Source: Lysobacterales bacterium
GTDB lineage: Bacteria > Pseudomonadota > Gammaproteobacteria > Xanthomonadales > UBA2363
Assembly (NCBI GenBank): GCA_019634735.1
Contig: JAHCAT010000001.1
Coordinates: 248,001 to 312,000, forward strand
Length of the DNA: 64,000 bases
Direction of reading: 5' to 3'
The translations under genes and the position numbers were made by a program. The notes below the pieces were generated by a model. That model was not told where the DNA came from. It saw nothing but the letters and a program-made list of their open reading frames with translations, and did not search any database. Positions 52,371 through 60,857 of this stretch are shown here, piece by piece. Each line of letters begins with the position of its first letter. Within the stretch, counting starts at the first letter, position 1.

Positions 52371-53473
52371 GCGCCCCTGGTACCGGGTTTGGGCGGCTAC
52401 GTGCGCTCCAGGTGCTCGCGCTGGCTGCGTTCTCGGCGGTGGCCATGGGCCAGGACCCCTTCGATCCGCTGGCCGACGTCGAGGAGGAACGGCGTTGGTC
52501 CTGGCGGGGCGACCTGCAGGTGCGCGGCGAGCACACATCGGGCCTGCCCAACGAGCGCGCCGACCTGGAGCGCCTGCGCGGTCGGCTCCGGTTCGGCATC
52601 GAGGGCTGGCTGGGCGAGCGGCTCGAGATGGCGGCCAGCGCAAGGCTGCTGGCCGGCAGCACCGGCAATGATCGGACGCGGGTGAACAACGACAACGAGC
52701 GCAGCCGCGCCTTCGGCCTCGACCGCCTGGTGCTGCGCTGGCGACTGGGCGAGCACACCCGGGCGACGCTGGGCAAGGATGCGCTGGCGCTGACGCTCAC
52801 GCCGCTGCTTTGGGACCCCGACCTGCGACCCGCGGGCCTGGCGATCGACCATGCCGTGGCGCTTGGGGACTTCGATCGCCTCAGCCTGGTCGGCGGCCAC
52901 TGGGCCGGGCAGCACCTTTTCGGCGACGATTCGCGCCTCAGTGCGGTCCAGATCGCCTGGCACGGGCGCGAAGGCGCGCCAGCCAGCGCCTCGGTCCACC
53001 TGGCCCTGCTCGATTTCGATCGCCTGGAGACCCTGACGCGCAATGGCCTGGCGCGCACCAACCGGGTGGCCGGCGGCCGCCTGGTCAGCGACTACCGCCT
53101 GCTCGACCTGCTGCTGGAAGGCCGGGTCCGCATCGCCGACCGACCGCTGCGCGCGCGGCTCGACCTGGTCCGCAACCTCGGCGCCGACGATCTGCGCGAT
53201 GGCGCACGCTTCGACCTGAACCTGGGCGACGCCACGGCGCCTGGCGGATGGGAGCTGGGCTGGGCGGTGCAGCGCTTCCAGCGCGATGCCGTGATGGCCG
53301 CTTTCAGCGACGACGACTGGTGGTTCCACAGCTTTGCCCGTGGCCACGCCCTCTGGTACACGTATGCCTTCGACGCGCGCTGGCGACTGCGGCTGAGCGG
53401 ATTCCGAGAGACCCGCGACGGCCTGGACCGGGCCACCCATCGTGTGCTGCTCGACCTGGAGTCGCGCTGGTAG
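52367..53473 (+). CDS. Putative outer-membrane porin-like protein
   Basis: A 368-residue protein with a signal peptide (LRALQVLALAAFSAVAMGQ). The mature part is rich in alternating strands ending in Trp/Arg/Leu (WRGDLQVRGEHTSG; LEMAASARLLAGST; WRLRLSGFRETRDG) and stops in LLDLESRW, a C-terminal aromatic end as in barrel proteins. Alginate-export-like/porin families have this look. Its ATG overlaps the kinase stop (ATGA), so it is the third gene of the operon and could transport or sense the ligand of that receptor. Confidence 0.72.
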   Translation: MSAPGTGFGRLRALQVLALAAFSAVAMGQDPFDPLADVEEERRWSWRGDLQVRGEHTSGLPNERADLERLRGRLRFGIEGWLGERLEMAASARLLAGSTGNDRTRVNNDNERSRAFGLDRLVLRWRLGEHTRATLGKDALALTLTPLLWDPDLRPAGLAIDHAVALGDFDRLSLVGGHWAGQHLFGDDSRLSAVQIAWHGREGAPASASVHLALLDFDRLETLTRNGLARTNRVAGGRLVSDYRLLDLLLEGRVRIADRPLRARLDLVRNLGADDLRDGARFDLNLGDATAPGGWELGWAVQRFQRDAVMAAFSDDDWWFHSFARGHALWYTYAFDARWRLRLSGFRETRDGLDRATHRVLLDLESRW

Positions 53474-53571
53474 CGGCAGGGCACGGACCAGGCCGCATCG
53501 GGCACGTACGACGCGCAGGCGCGGCCCTGTCGCGACCACCTCGAACGCGAGCAGGACATGAAGACCCCGAT

Positions 53572-53636
53572 CAGCCTGCCGAAGGACGACCGACCCGGTC
53601 GCCGCACACGTCCCTCCGGCGCAGGACCTGAGCGGT
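53572..53636 (+). repeat. Possible degenerate MITE-like element, copy C
   Basis: CAGCCTGCCGAAGGACGACC and CTCCGGCGCAGGACC align in order with copies A and B but with many mismatches. It underlies the N-terminal extension of the open frame that begins at 53558, an argument for starting the next gene later. Confidence 0.35.
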
Positions 53637-53722
53637 TTCCGGCTGTTCGACCGCCCGCGCAGCCGCCTTGTCGGGAGGGGCTGCATGGCCGCCGCCATCC
53701 TGCTGTCCTTGGATTGCCTGTC

Positions 53723-55417
53723 GTGGTCCTGCGCGTTTTCGCGGCGATCCTCCTGTTCCTGCCCGGCGCGCTGCTGCACGCGCAGTCGGCGACCACGCCC
53801 GGGGCGGTCAGCCTGCCCGAGCCGACCCTGAATCATCTGAGCATCGTCTGGGCGATCGGCGGCGACGACAACGCCAATGGCCAGGTGACTGTGCGGTTTC
53901 GTGCGCAGGGCGCCGCGCAGTGGCGGCCAGGCCTGCCACTGCGGCGGGTCCCGGCTGGCAGCGGCAGCGGCTTCAGTTGGGGCAACCGGCACGCCGGCAG
54001 CCTGTTCGGCCTGCAGCCCAATACCGACTACGAGATCGAGCTCACCCTCAGCGACCCGGATGGCGGCAGTGCGCAACACGTGGTCGGCGCCCGTACCCGA
54101 CCGGTACCGGTGCCTGGCACGGGCAGCGTGCATACAGCCACGCCGGCCAGCCTGGCGACCGTGCTCGGCCAGGCGCAGCCCGGCGACATCGTCGAGCTGA
54201 CCACCGGCAGCTATCCCGGTTTCGTGCTCGGTCGCAGCGGAACCGCCGGCCAACCCCTGACCCTGCGCGGCTTGCCGGGATCCCGTATCGATGGCGAACT
54301 CGGGCTGTTCTCGCGGCAGCACGTGCTGCTCCAGGACCTGACCGTCCACGGCCGGATCCGCTTCAACGCCTCCGACGACATCAGCATCATCGGCAGCACG
54401 GTGCACGCATCGGCGACCCAGTTCAACGGCGATGGCATCGTCTGCCTCGCGCGATGCGCGCGCGCCTACATCGCCGACAACACGGTGATCGGCACCACGG
54501 CCTGGACGGAGGCGGCCTTCGGCAGCAATGGCGTCAACCGGGGCGAGGGCATCGCGGTCACCGGGCCGGGCCATGTCATCGTGCGCAACACGGTGCGCGG
54601 GTTCCGGGACGGCATCTCCTTCCTGGAGGAGACGCAGGCGGTCGACCAGTACAGCATCGATGTGCTGGACAACGAGGTCGGCGAATCCGCCGACGACGGC
54701 ATCGAGGCGGACTTCTGCCAGCACAACTGCCGGATCGTCGGCAACCGGTTGACCAACAGCTTCATCGCGTTTTCCTCGCAACCCTCGCTGGGCGGACCGA
54801 CCTGGTTCATCCGGAACAGCGCCTGGAACGTCGTCCACATCCCGTTCAAGCTGTATCGCGGCAGCGTCGGCGACGTGCTTTTGCACAACACCATCGTCAA
54901 GACCGGCGACGGCTTCAACGCCTACCCGGGCACGCCGATCGCCCGCGCCTACGCACGAAACAACCTGTTCCTTGGTGGCGAGGCCGGCACCTGGAACGGT
55001 TACTCGAGCGGCAGCGGCCGGGTGGTCGACCTGCAGTCCCTGCAGACCGTCAACTCCTCGCTCAACTTCAACGGCTACGGCACCACGCGCAGCGATTTCC
55101 GTGGCCGCATCGGCGCTGCGAGTTTCGAATCGCTCGCGCAGATGCGGAGCAACACCAGCGAGACCCAGGGTCAGCAGGTCGACATGACGGTGTTCGAGAA
55201 CGTGCCAGCATTTCCCCAGAACCCCCTGGTTCAGTACCTGCCGGTCTCGCTGGTGCTGGCCGACGACCCGCGCGTGGTCGACGTCGGCGAGGTCCTGCCG
55301 AACATCAACGACGACCATGTCGGCGCGGGTCCTGACCTGGGTGCGTTCGAACGGCACGCCGGTCCGCCGTCAGACCGCATCTGGTGCGACGGTTTCGAGC
55401 TGCCGCCCTGCGGCTGA
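53723..55417 (+). CDS. Secreted beta-helix protein with fibronectin-like N-terminus and tag
   Basis: A 564-residue protein. GTG 53723 gives an excellent signal peptide (LRVFAAILLFLPGALLHAQS); a TTG at 53714 and an ATG at 53558 are alternatives, the latter adding a 55-residue Arg/Pro-rich stretch over repeat-like DNA. Residues about 30-140 look like a fibronectin-type beta domain (LSIVWAIGGDDNANGQVTVR). Residues about 150-480 are a right-handed beta-helix (HVLLQDLTVHGRIRFNASDD; HVIVRNTVRGFRDGISFLEE). The last residues DRIWCDGFELPPCG carry the tag with an extra disulfide-capable tail. Likely surface exposed. Confidence 0.82.
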   Translation: MVLRVFAAILLFLPGALLHAQSATTPGAVSLPEPTLNHLSIVWAIGGDDNANGQVTVRFRAQGAAQWRPGLPLRRVPAGSGSGFSWGNRHAGSLFGLQPNTDYEIELTLSDPDGGSAQHVVGARTRPVPVPGTGSVHTATPASLATVLGQAQPGDIVELTTGSYPGFVLGRSGTAGQPLTLRGLPGSRIDGELGLFSRQHVLLQDLTVHGRIRFNASDDISIIGSTVHASATQFNGDGIVCLARCARAYIADNTVIGTTAWTEAAFGSNGVNRGEGIAVTGPGHVIVRNTVRGFRDGISFLEETQAVDQYSIDVLDNEVGESADDGIEADFCQHNCRIVGNRLTNSFIAFSSQPSLGGPTWFIRNSAWNVVHIPFKLYRGSVGDVLLHNTIVKTGDGFNAYPGTPIARAYARNNLFLGGEAGTWNGYSSGSGRVVDLQSLQTVNSSLNFNGYGTTRSDFRGRIGAASFESLAQMRSNTSETQGQQVDMTVFENVPAFPQNPLVQYLPVSLVLADDPRVVDVGEVLPNINDDHVGAGPDLGAFERHAGPPSDRIWCDGFELPPCG

Positions 55418-55530
55418 GCGTGGGGGCGCTGGCACCGGCCCGCGCAGGTCGTGCATCCACGCGGCTGTGCGTCGATCGGCTGATATCCTCGTGTCATTCA
55501 CGGCCCTAGGCCGGTTTCGGGAGTCCATTC

Positions 55531-56148
55531 ATGGGAACGATCTCATCGAGGTTTCTGGCCTGCGGACTGGGGTGCCTGCTGATGCTCGCCGGCTGCATCA
55601 CCTTGCCCAGAGTCGACGAGGCGCTGCAGACCCTGCGCGCGACGCCGTCCTGCTGCAGCGGACTGGATCGGCTCCCCTACCAGTTCCTTCCGGTGGGCCA
55701 TGCGCGCACCCATGAGATCGATCGCGCCAGTCCCGCCTTCCAGTTTCCAGAGGGCAAGAGCTACTTTCTGGCGTTCCGGATCGCCGAGCCGGACAAGGCC
55801 CTTCGGCTCTACGTGGGCAGCTACTACGCAGGCGACATCTTCATGCCCATGCTGACACTGCTCGACGAGCGGTTCGACGTGGTGCGCCAGGTGCAAGCGG
55901 GTGAATTCCAGCGGGTCGAGGCGCGCGGCCGGTATCAATTCGGCAACACGCTGCAACTGGAGCCGGGCGACAGCGTGCGATACCTCATCGTCCATACCCC
56001 ATCGAATGAGTTGGGCCGGTTCCACGATACGCCCACGGTGGGCACGGGGGTCATGGCGGGTGGCGTGGTCGCCATGAGCGGTGGGGGCGCAATGCGGCGC
56101 AATCACAGCCCGTTCGGCAAGATCCGTGTCGAGCTGTCCGATCGATAG
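55531..56148 (+). CDS. MalM-like lipoprotein
   Basis: A 205-residue lipoprotein with lipobox LMLAGC (Cys22). The mature part matches the MalM type: HEIDRASPAFQFPEGKSYFL followed by LYVGSYYAGDIFMPMLTLLD and RFDVVRQV. MalM is a periplasmic protein of the maltose operon in enterics, but no maltose genes are near, so the role here is open. Additional cysteines (PSCCSG) may form a disulfide. The C-terminus is Gly/Met-rich (GVMAGGVVAMSGGGAMRRN). ATG 55531 starts the signal. Confidence 0.8.
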   Translation: MGTISSRFLACGLGCLLMLAGCITLPRVDEALQTLRATPSCCSGLDRLPYQFLPVGHARTHEIDRASPAFQFPEGKSYFLAFRIAEPDKALRLYVGSYYAGDIFMPMLTLLDERFDVVRQVQAGEFQRVEARGRYQFGNTLQLEPGDSVRYLIVHTPSNELGRFHDTPTVGTGVMAGGVVAMSGGGAMRRNHSPFGKIRVELSDR

Positions 56149-56415
56149 ATGCCCGTTCGGATCGGATCAGGACGTTCCTATCGACGACTCAAGTGTGGTG
56201 ATCCCGGGCTTGCCTCGACAGGAGCGTTAGCCACGGCTATCGCGATGGTCCTGAGCCATCGGGCAGGCGCTGTCGACCCCGGGGGGAGGCTGTGCCCGCT
56301 GCCCGCCGACTCGACCTGAATCGCGGGTCACCACGTGCCGGCAAACATCGCCACACTCATCCCGGGTACAGGGCGGTCAGGACGACACTGGCGAAAACTG
56401 TTCAGGAGTCGCGCC

Positions 56416-56946
56416 ATGTCCGACATCGCAGTGACGGGAGAGGCATCCAACAGCAAGCTGGTCGCGGTCTTCGATCATCAGGAGTCGGCCCGCGCAGCGG
56501 CTGCTTCGGCGGTCGCCCGCCTGTCCCTTCAGCAGGCACAGGTTCGGGTGCTGGCACCCGGGGCCACGGATGTCGGCATCCAGTTGGAACCGGAGGGCGG
56601 CGGAATCCGGCGCACCATCGTCGTCGCGCACGTCTGGCTGGGACTTGCCGGCATGGTTGCCGGCGGCCTGCTGTTCGTGCTGCTGATCGTCGGCGGGGTC
56701 GCCTTCGTGGTCGAGTCGCCGTGGGCGGCGGGCCTGGCCATGGTTGGCTTCGGCGGCATCGCCGGTTTGCTGTTGGGCGGGCTGGTCTCCCTGCGTCCGG
56801 ATCACGATCCCTACATTCATGCGACCCGCGACGCACTCGCGGCGGGTCGTACCGCGGTCGTGGTGCATGCGCTATCGGCCCGGCAGCGCACGGCTGCAGC
56901 GGAATGCCTGGCCGCCCTGGGCGGCAAGGTGACGCAGACCCTCTGA
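56416..56946 (+). CDS. Two-TM protein of unknown function
   Basis: A 176-residue protein from ATG 56416 with AGGAG seven bases upstream. The N-terminal 70 residues form a small cytosolic alpha/beta domain (KLVAVFDHQESARAAAASAV) similar in style to general-stress-protein 17M-like domains. Two TM segments follow at about 80-103 (LGLAGMVAGGLLFVLLIVGG) and 108-128 (AGLAMVGFGGIAGLLLGGLV), separated by a four-residue turn, then a helical tail. No catalytic motif. Gap 56149-56415 upstream has no gene. Confidence 0.7.
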   Translation: MSDIAVTGEASNSKLVAVFDHQESARAAAASAVARLSLQQAQVRVLAPGATDVGIQLEPEGGGIRRTIVVAHVWLGLAGMVAGGLLFVLLIVGGVAFVVESPWAAGLAMVGFGGIAGLLLGGLVSLRPDHDPYIHATRDALAAGRTAVVVHALSARQRTAAAECLAALGGKVTQTL

Positions 56947-57172
56947 GCCGTGTCCAGCCTCCAGGTAAGCGAGCCCCCGCAGAGGTTCGGGCAACAGTCG
57001 GCGAACTATGCGCTACACCGACAAGAAGACCGCCTGCCCGGAGCCCGTTGTCGGTGTGCAGGGGAATCGATTCCGACGCGTAGCGCGGCAGTGTGAATCC
57101 CATTGGAACGCGATCGTGGTGACCAGGTGAAGACACCTTGACCCGGTGCGTGCGCACCAACAAGCTCGACCC

Positions 57173-58252
57173 ATGACGCGTCGGCGCACAGTCTGGATGG
57201 TCGTGGCGGTGCTGCTGCTGGCGGCGGTGGCGATCCGCCTGCTGCTTCCCGGCATCGTGCGCGACAGCCTGAACGCCCGGATGGCGTCGATGGGCGACTA
57301 CACGGGTTCCGTGCAGGACGTCAGCCTGGCGATCTGGCGCGGCGCCTACAGGCTGCGCGACCTGCGCATCGAGAAGGCTACGGGCGATCTGGCGGTGCCC
57401 CTGCTTGAGGCGCCCAGGGTGGGGATCTCGATCAGCTGGAACGATCTTCTCAGGGGCGCGGTGGTTGCCGAAGTCCTGTTCGACGGCCCCACGGTGCATT
57501 TCGTGGACGGCGTGTCCACGGGCGATTCGCAGGCCGGCACGGGCGTCGATTGGCGCGCCAGACTCGCCGACCTCGTGCCGATCCGGATCGACGAGGTGCG
57601 GATCAGGGATGGCCGCGTCGTGTTCCACAACTTCGTGTCGGATCCGCCGGTGAACCTCGAGGCCACGCAGGTGCAGGCCAGGATCGACAACCTGACCAAT
57701 GTGCGCGACGCCGACGATCGCCGCGCGGCCGAGCTGGAGGCCGAAGCACGACTGTTCGACAGCGCGGACCTCGAAGCCTCGGCCAGGTTCGACCCCATCG
57801 GTCGGCCGGACGATTTCCAGTTCGCGCTCAGGATCCTCGACATCGAGCTCACCCGCCTGAACGACCTTGCGCAGGCCTATGCCGCGCTGGACTTCGAATC
57901 CGGCAACGGCGAGTTCGTGATGGAACTGGAAGCCAGGGACCGGCAACTCTCCGGCTATGCCAAGCCGCTATTGCAGAACCTGCAGATCTTCAGTTGGCAA
58001 AGCGATGTGGTGGAGGCCTCCAAGAATCCGTTCCGTATCGCCTGGGAGGCGGTGGCGGAGGGCGTGACCCGGCTCTTTCGCAACGCGCCGGCCGACCAGT
58101 TCGCGACGCGCATCGAGATCCGCGGTGAGCTGGGCGATGCCGAGCTGGGCACCTGGGGTGCGATCCTCGGCATCCTGCGCAATGCCTTCGTGGAGGCCTT
58201 GCAGCCCTATTTCGAGGGCACCCGCCTGGGTCGGCGCCCGGACTCGGATTGA
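57173..58252 (+). CDS. AsmA/DUF748-like envelope protein
   Basis: A 359-residue protein with an N-terminal TM segment (residues 5-24, TVWMVVAVLLLAAVAIRLLL) and a periplasmic remainder. Residues 30-150 have the beta-strand-rich pattern of AsmA/DUF748 proteins (YTGSVQDVSLAIWRGAYRLR; VEVLFDGPTVHFVD-like strands), followed by VNLEATQVQARIDNLTNVRD. Such proteins are thought to carry lipids across the periplasm or support outer-membrane assembly. Only the N-terminal part of the longer family is present, so this is a short member. ATG 57173. Confidence 0.75.
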   Translation: MTRRRTVWMVVAVLLLAAVAIRLLLPGIVRDSLNARMASMGDYTGSVQDVSLAIWRGAYRLRDLRIEKATGDLAVPLLEAPRVGISISWNDLLRGAVVAEVLFDGPTVHFVDGVSTGDSQAGTGVDWRARLADLVPIRIDEVRIRDGRVVFHNFVSDPPVNLEATQVQARIDNLTNVRDADDRRAAELEAEARLFDSADLEASARFDPIGRPDDFQFALRILDIELTRLNDLAQAYAALDFESGNGEFVMELEARDRQLSGYAKPLLQNLQIFSWQSDVVEASKNPFRIAWEAVAEGVTRLFRNAPADQFATRIEIRGELGDAELGTWGAILGILRNAFVEALQPYFEGTRLGRRPDSD

Positions 58253-58439
58253 GCGAAGCAGCGGCGCACCTTTCCTGGTCCGCTCAGCGTCGAGCCTCGG
58301 CTTCCCCCGCCGATCGCACGCCGCCGGTGCCGCGGCACTGCGGTCAGGCGATGTCCCGGATTCCGAATCGTGCTGTCGAGGCCTGCCTGACGCGGGCCGA
58401 TGGCGGCGTCCCAGTGCGCCTGTTCGCCCGGGTGTGGCA

Positions 58440-59669
58440 TCAGGGTGGCGGCAGAAAGAGTTCCACCAGGCGGTCGGCCTCGGGCGCCAGCGCTTCCACG
58501 CTGGTCTGTCCCTTGTTCATCATCACCGAGATCACGATGCCCAGCTCGGGATAGATGGCGAAGTAGGACGTGCTGCCGACGGCGGTGCCGTGGTGGCTCC
58601 AGATCGCCGTGCCATGCCCGAGGCCGGCCAGCGTCGTCTTCGTGCCTGCCCGGATGCCAAGCGCGTAGCCCTGCGGGTTCGCGCTGCCATCCGCCAGGAC
58701 TTGCGGGGTCACCAGGAGGTCGCGGGTCTCCCGGTCGAGTAGCGCGTCCGACAGGAAGCCCCGGCCCAGTCGAAGCATGTCGGACGGCGTGGACAGCATG
58801 CCGCCGGCGGGGTACCGGATGCTGTTGTCGACCGGGTCGGCATACTTCCAGCGCCCCCCCTCGATCTCGTGGAAGGCGACCCGTTCGGGGAGGTTCGCAC
58901 CGGCCAGGTCCGGGCCGCTGTGACCCATGCCGAGCGGCCTGAACACCGCTTCCGCGACGAAATCGTTGAATGGCTGTCGCGCGACGGCCTCGATGGCGGC
59001 ACCCACCAGATTGGTGCCATAGCTGCTGTAGCGGAACGCGGTGCCTGGCGGCGCCAGCAGTGGCCGGTCCACGAACACGGTCAGTGCCTGGCGGACGCTT
59101 TCGAAGTGTCGGCGGTTGCGGTGTTCCCACACCGGGAAGCAGGGGCACCAACCGTAATCGGGGATGCCGGCCAGGTGGCTCATTGCCAGGCGAGCCGTGA
59201 CGTCCCGGTAGTGTCCGGGCAATTCCGGCAGGTACCGATGGATCGGGTGGTCGAGGTCGATCAGGCCCGCTTCGACAAGCACGCCCAGGGCCAGTCCGGT
59301 GACCGCCTTGGAGGTGCTGCCGATCCGGAAGCGGGAGTCCAGGGTGACCGACTCCCCGGTGCCGGCATCGGCCAGACCGATCGCGCCGGCCCAGGCCTGC
59401 TCGCCATCGACCATGACCGCGGCGGAAACCGCGGGCGCCTGAAGGCGCCCGTAGGCCTGCCGAAGCAGTGCGTCGGCGCGTTCGGCAACGCTCGCCCAGT
59501 AAGGCGCCGAGGTACCGACCGCCTGGGGTTCGCCGAGGGGCAGGTCATGCCAGCCCAGCTTCCAGGTGAACACCGGCTCGAACAGGTGGAACACCAGCCA
59601 GGCGAGGGCGAGCAGCAGACCGAGGGCAAGCCAGCGCCCCGGGCGCCTTGTACGCGAAGCGGAGTTCAT
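58440..59669 (-). CDS. Beta-lactamase family (class C-like) serine hydrolase
   Basis: A 409-residue protein with an N-terminal membrane anchor (residues 12-32, LALGLLLALAWLVFHLFEPV). The SxxK motif is in RIGSTSKAVTGLALG and the YxN motif in RYSSYGTNLVGAAIEA, with HGTAVGSTSY near the end as the third element. These define the beta-lactamase/DD-peptidase-like fold (esterase EstB, LACTB relatives). It should act in the periplasm. ATG 59669 begins the anchor; the frame is open 69 codons further upstream over the XRE gene. The gene lies 49 bases after the XRE regulator and is probably in the same operon. Confidence 0.9.
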   Translation of the reverse strand: MNSASRTRRPGRWLALGLLLALAWLVFHLFEPVFTWKLGWHDLPLGEPQAVGTSAPYWASVAERADALLRQAYGRLQAPAVSAAVMVDGEQAWAGAIGLADAGTGESVTLDSRFRIGSTSKAVTGLALGVLVEAGLIDLDHPIHRYLPELPGHYRDVTARLAMSHLAGIPDYGWCPCFPVWEHRNRRHFESVRQALTVFVDRPLLAPPGTAFRYSSYGTNLVGAAIEAVARQPFNDFVAEAVFRPLGMGHSGPDLAGANLPERVAFHEIEGGRWKYADPVDNSIRYPAGGMLSTPSDMLRLGRGFLSDALLDRETRDLLVTPQVLADGSANPQGYALGIRAGTKTTLAGLGHGTAIWSHHGTAVGSTSYFAIYPELGIVISVMMNKGQTSVEALAPEADRLVELFLPPP

Positions 59670-59718
59670 CGAAGTTTCTCGTTCAGGGAGGGTGGGGGGC
59701 GAATCTGGGCAGGCTGGA

Positions 59719-59952
59719 TCAGGGCGCGGGTGGAGCACCCTCGCGCCAGAAGAAAACTTCGTCGACGGTGCGGCCGAAGAAGTGCGCCAGGCGCATGGCC
59801 AGTTCCAGGGACGGCGCGTAACGGCCACCCTCCAGGGCAACGATGGTCTGACGGGTGATGCCGACCGCCCGGGCAAGGGCGTCCTGGCTGAGCTCGCCGT
59901 GCTCGAAGCGCAACCGGCGCAGGTGGTTGCCGACCGGCGTCCCGGTCTTCAC
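59719..59952 (-). CDS. XRE-family transcriptional regulator, 77 residues
   Basis: A short DNA-binding protein composed of one HTH_XRE domain: LRRLRFEHGELSQDALARAV, then GITRQTIVALEGGRYAPSLE and LAMRLAHFFGRTVDEVFFW. The family is often paired with small membrane proteins. Its ATG overlaps the stop of the upstream membrane gene (ATGA). It is the natural binder of the palindrome at 60584-60612 upstream of that gene, giving autoregulation of the operon. Confidence 0.93.
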   Translation of the reverse strand: MKTGTPVGNHLRRLRFEHGELSQDALARAVGITRQTIVALEGGRYAPSLELAMRLAHFFGRTVDEVFFWREGAPPAP

Positions 59953-60575
59953 GCCGACGGGCCCTCGCCGGCGGCGTTGGCCACGGCCTCCCGGGCGTAC
60001 AGATGCAGGCGCACGGCAAAATTGACCAGCACGTGCGCGAGCAGGATCAGGATCAGGATGTGCGCCAGCATGGGTTGGCTGGCCCGGGCGAGGGCGGTGC
60101 CGGCGCCGAAGCCCAGGCCCAGGATCAGGGCCGCCAGCATCGCCAGCAGCGCGCCATGGGCCCAGCGCCAGCCCAGGCTGGCGATCCCGGCGTCGCGCTC
60201 GTCCTGGCGGGGCGCCGGATCGCGGGCGATCGCGTAGCTCAGCAGCGCGCCCAGGATCAGGGTCCAGCTGTCGGTGGCGATGGCGTGGCCAAGGGCACCG
60301 TGCATGTCGAACGCCGGTGCCAGCATCCAGGTGCCCATCGCCAGGTGCCCGGCGAGCACGCCGTGACTGGCCAGGCCGTGCCAGAGCGCGCGCTCGGGGG
60401 AGCCGGTCGCCTCGGCGGGCGGCTGCCGATGCCAGTGACGACGGGCAAGGCCGGCACTCGCCAGCATCAGCAGCAAGCCGATCACGCCGGGACGAACCGG
60501 CAGCTGTCCAGTACTGAAGGCAAGCAATGCGCCCAGGCTCAAGGCGGCGATGAGAATCAACAGGATGCGTGGCAT
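59949..60575 (-). CDS. Four-to-five-TM membrane protein of the XRE operon
   Basis: A 208-residue inner-membrane protein starting MPRILLILIAALSLGALLAF, with further hydrophobic segments at about 30-47 (GVIGLLLMLASAGLA), 75-95, 110-128 (SWTLILGALLSYAIA), 145-165 (GALLAMLAALILGLGFGAG) and 175-197 (MLAHILILILLAHVLVNFAV). No catalytic motif; function unknown. ATG 60575 was chosen because an earlier in-frame ATG at 60614 overlaps the promoter -10 and the operator. First gene of an operon with the XRE regulator and probably the serine hydrolase. Confidence 0.82.
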   Translation of the reverse strand: MPRILLILIAALSLGALLAFSTGQLPVRPGVIGLLLMLASAGLARRHWHRQPPAEATGSPERALWHGLASHGVLAGHLAMGTWMLAPAFDMHGALGHAIATDSWTLILGALLSYAIARDPAPRQDERDAGIASLGWRWAHGALLAMLAALILGLGFGAGTALARASQPMLAHILILILLAHVLVNFAVRLHLYAREAVANAAGEGPSA

Positions 60576-60583
60576 GGATGTCT

Positions 60584-60612
60584 GGTTAACCGGATCAAGT
60601 GTCCGGTAAACC
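60584..60612 (-). promoter_or_regulatory. Palindromic operator just downstream of a sigma70-like promoter
   Basis: The arms GGTTAACCGGA (60584-60594) and TCCGGTAAACC (60602-60612) are inverted with one mismatch over 11 bases around a 7-base spacer. On the minus strand a -10-like TATGTA (60614-60619) and a -35-like TTCTTG (60636-60641) with 16-base spacing lie directly upstream, so the palindrome covers the transcription start. This is the classic position for a repressor, most likely the XRE protein encoded in the operon. Confidence 0.7.
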
Positions 60613-60857
60613 ATACATACCGATGCGGTCCGACACAAGAAGAATCGGATGCTGGGCGGGGCGCTGCAGGCCGCGCCAGCGGATGGGATTTCCTCCGAAA
60701 CAGCGCGGGAAGTTGGCGAGTGTCGCCATGGGATGGCCGACGACACCCAGGCCAGCAACTGACATCGATGCGCCGGAACTCACCGGTGTCGTCCTTCCAT
60801 GGACCGGGCAGGCTCGTGGCCGGCCCGATCCTGGCCCCGTGATTGCAGGGTGTGAGG

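Noticed and set aside
53685..53750. ATG at 53685 with a strong GGGAGGGG site
   Set aside because: It is out of frame with the beta-helix protein and leads into a Cys/Ser/Arg-rich frame with no support; a sequencing frameshift could still be considered.
60612..60614. Earlier in-frame ATG for the membrane gene of the XRE operon
   Set aside because: It overlaps the -10 element and the operator palindrome and adds a polar stretch in front of a TM segment.
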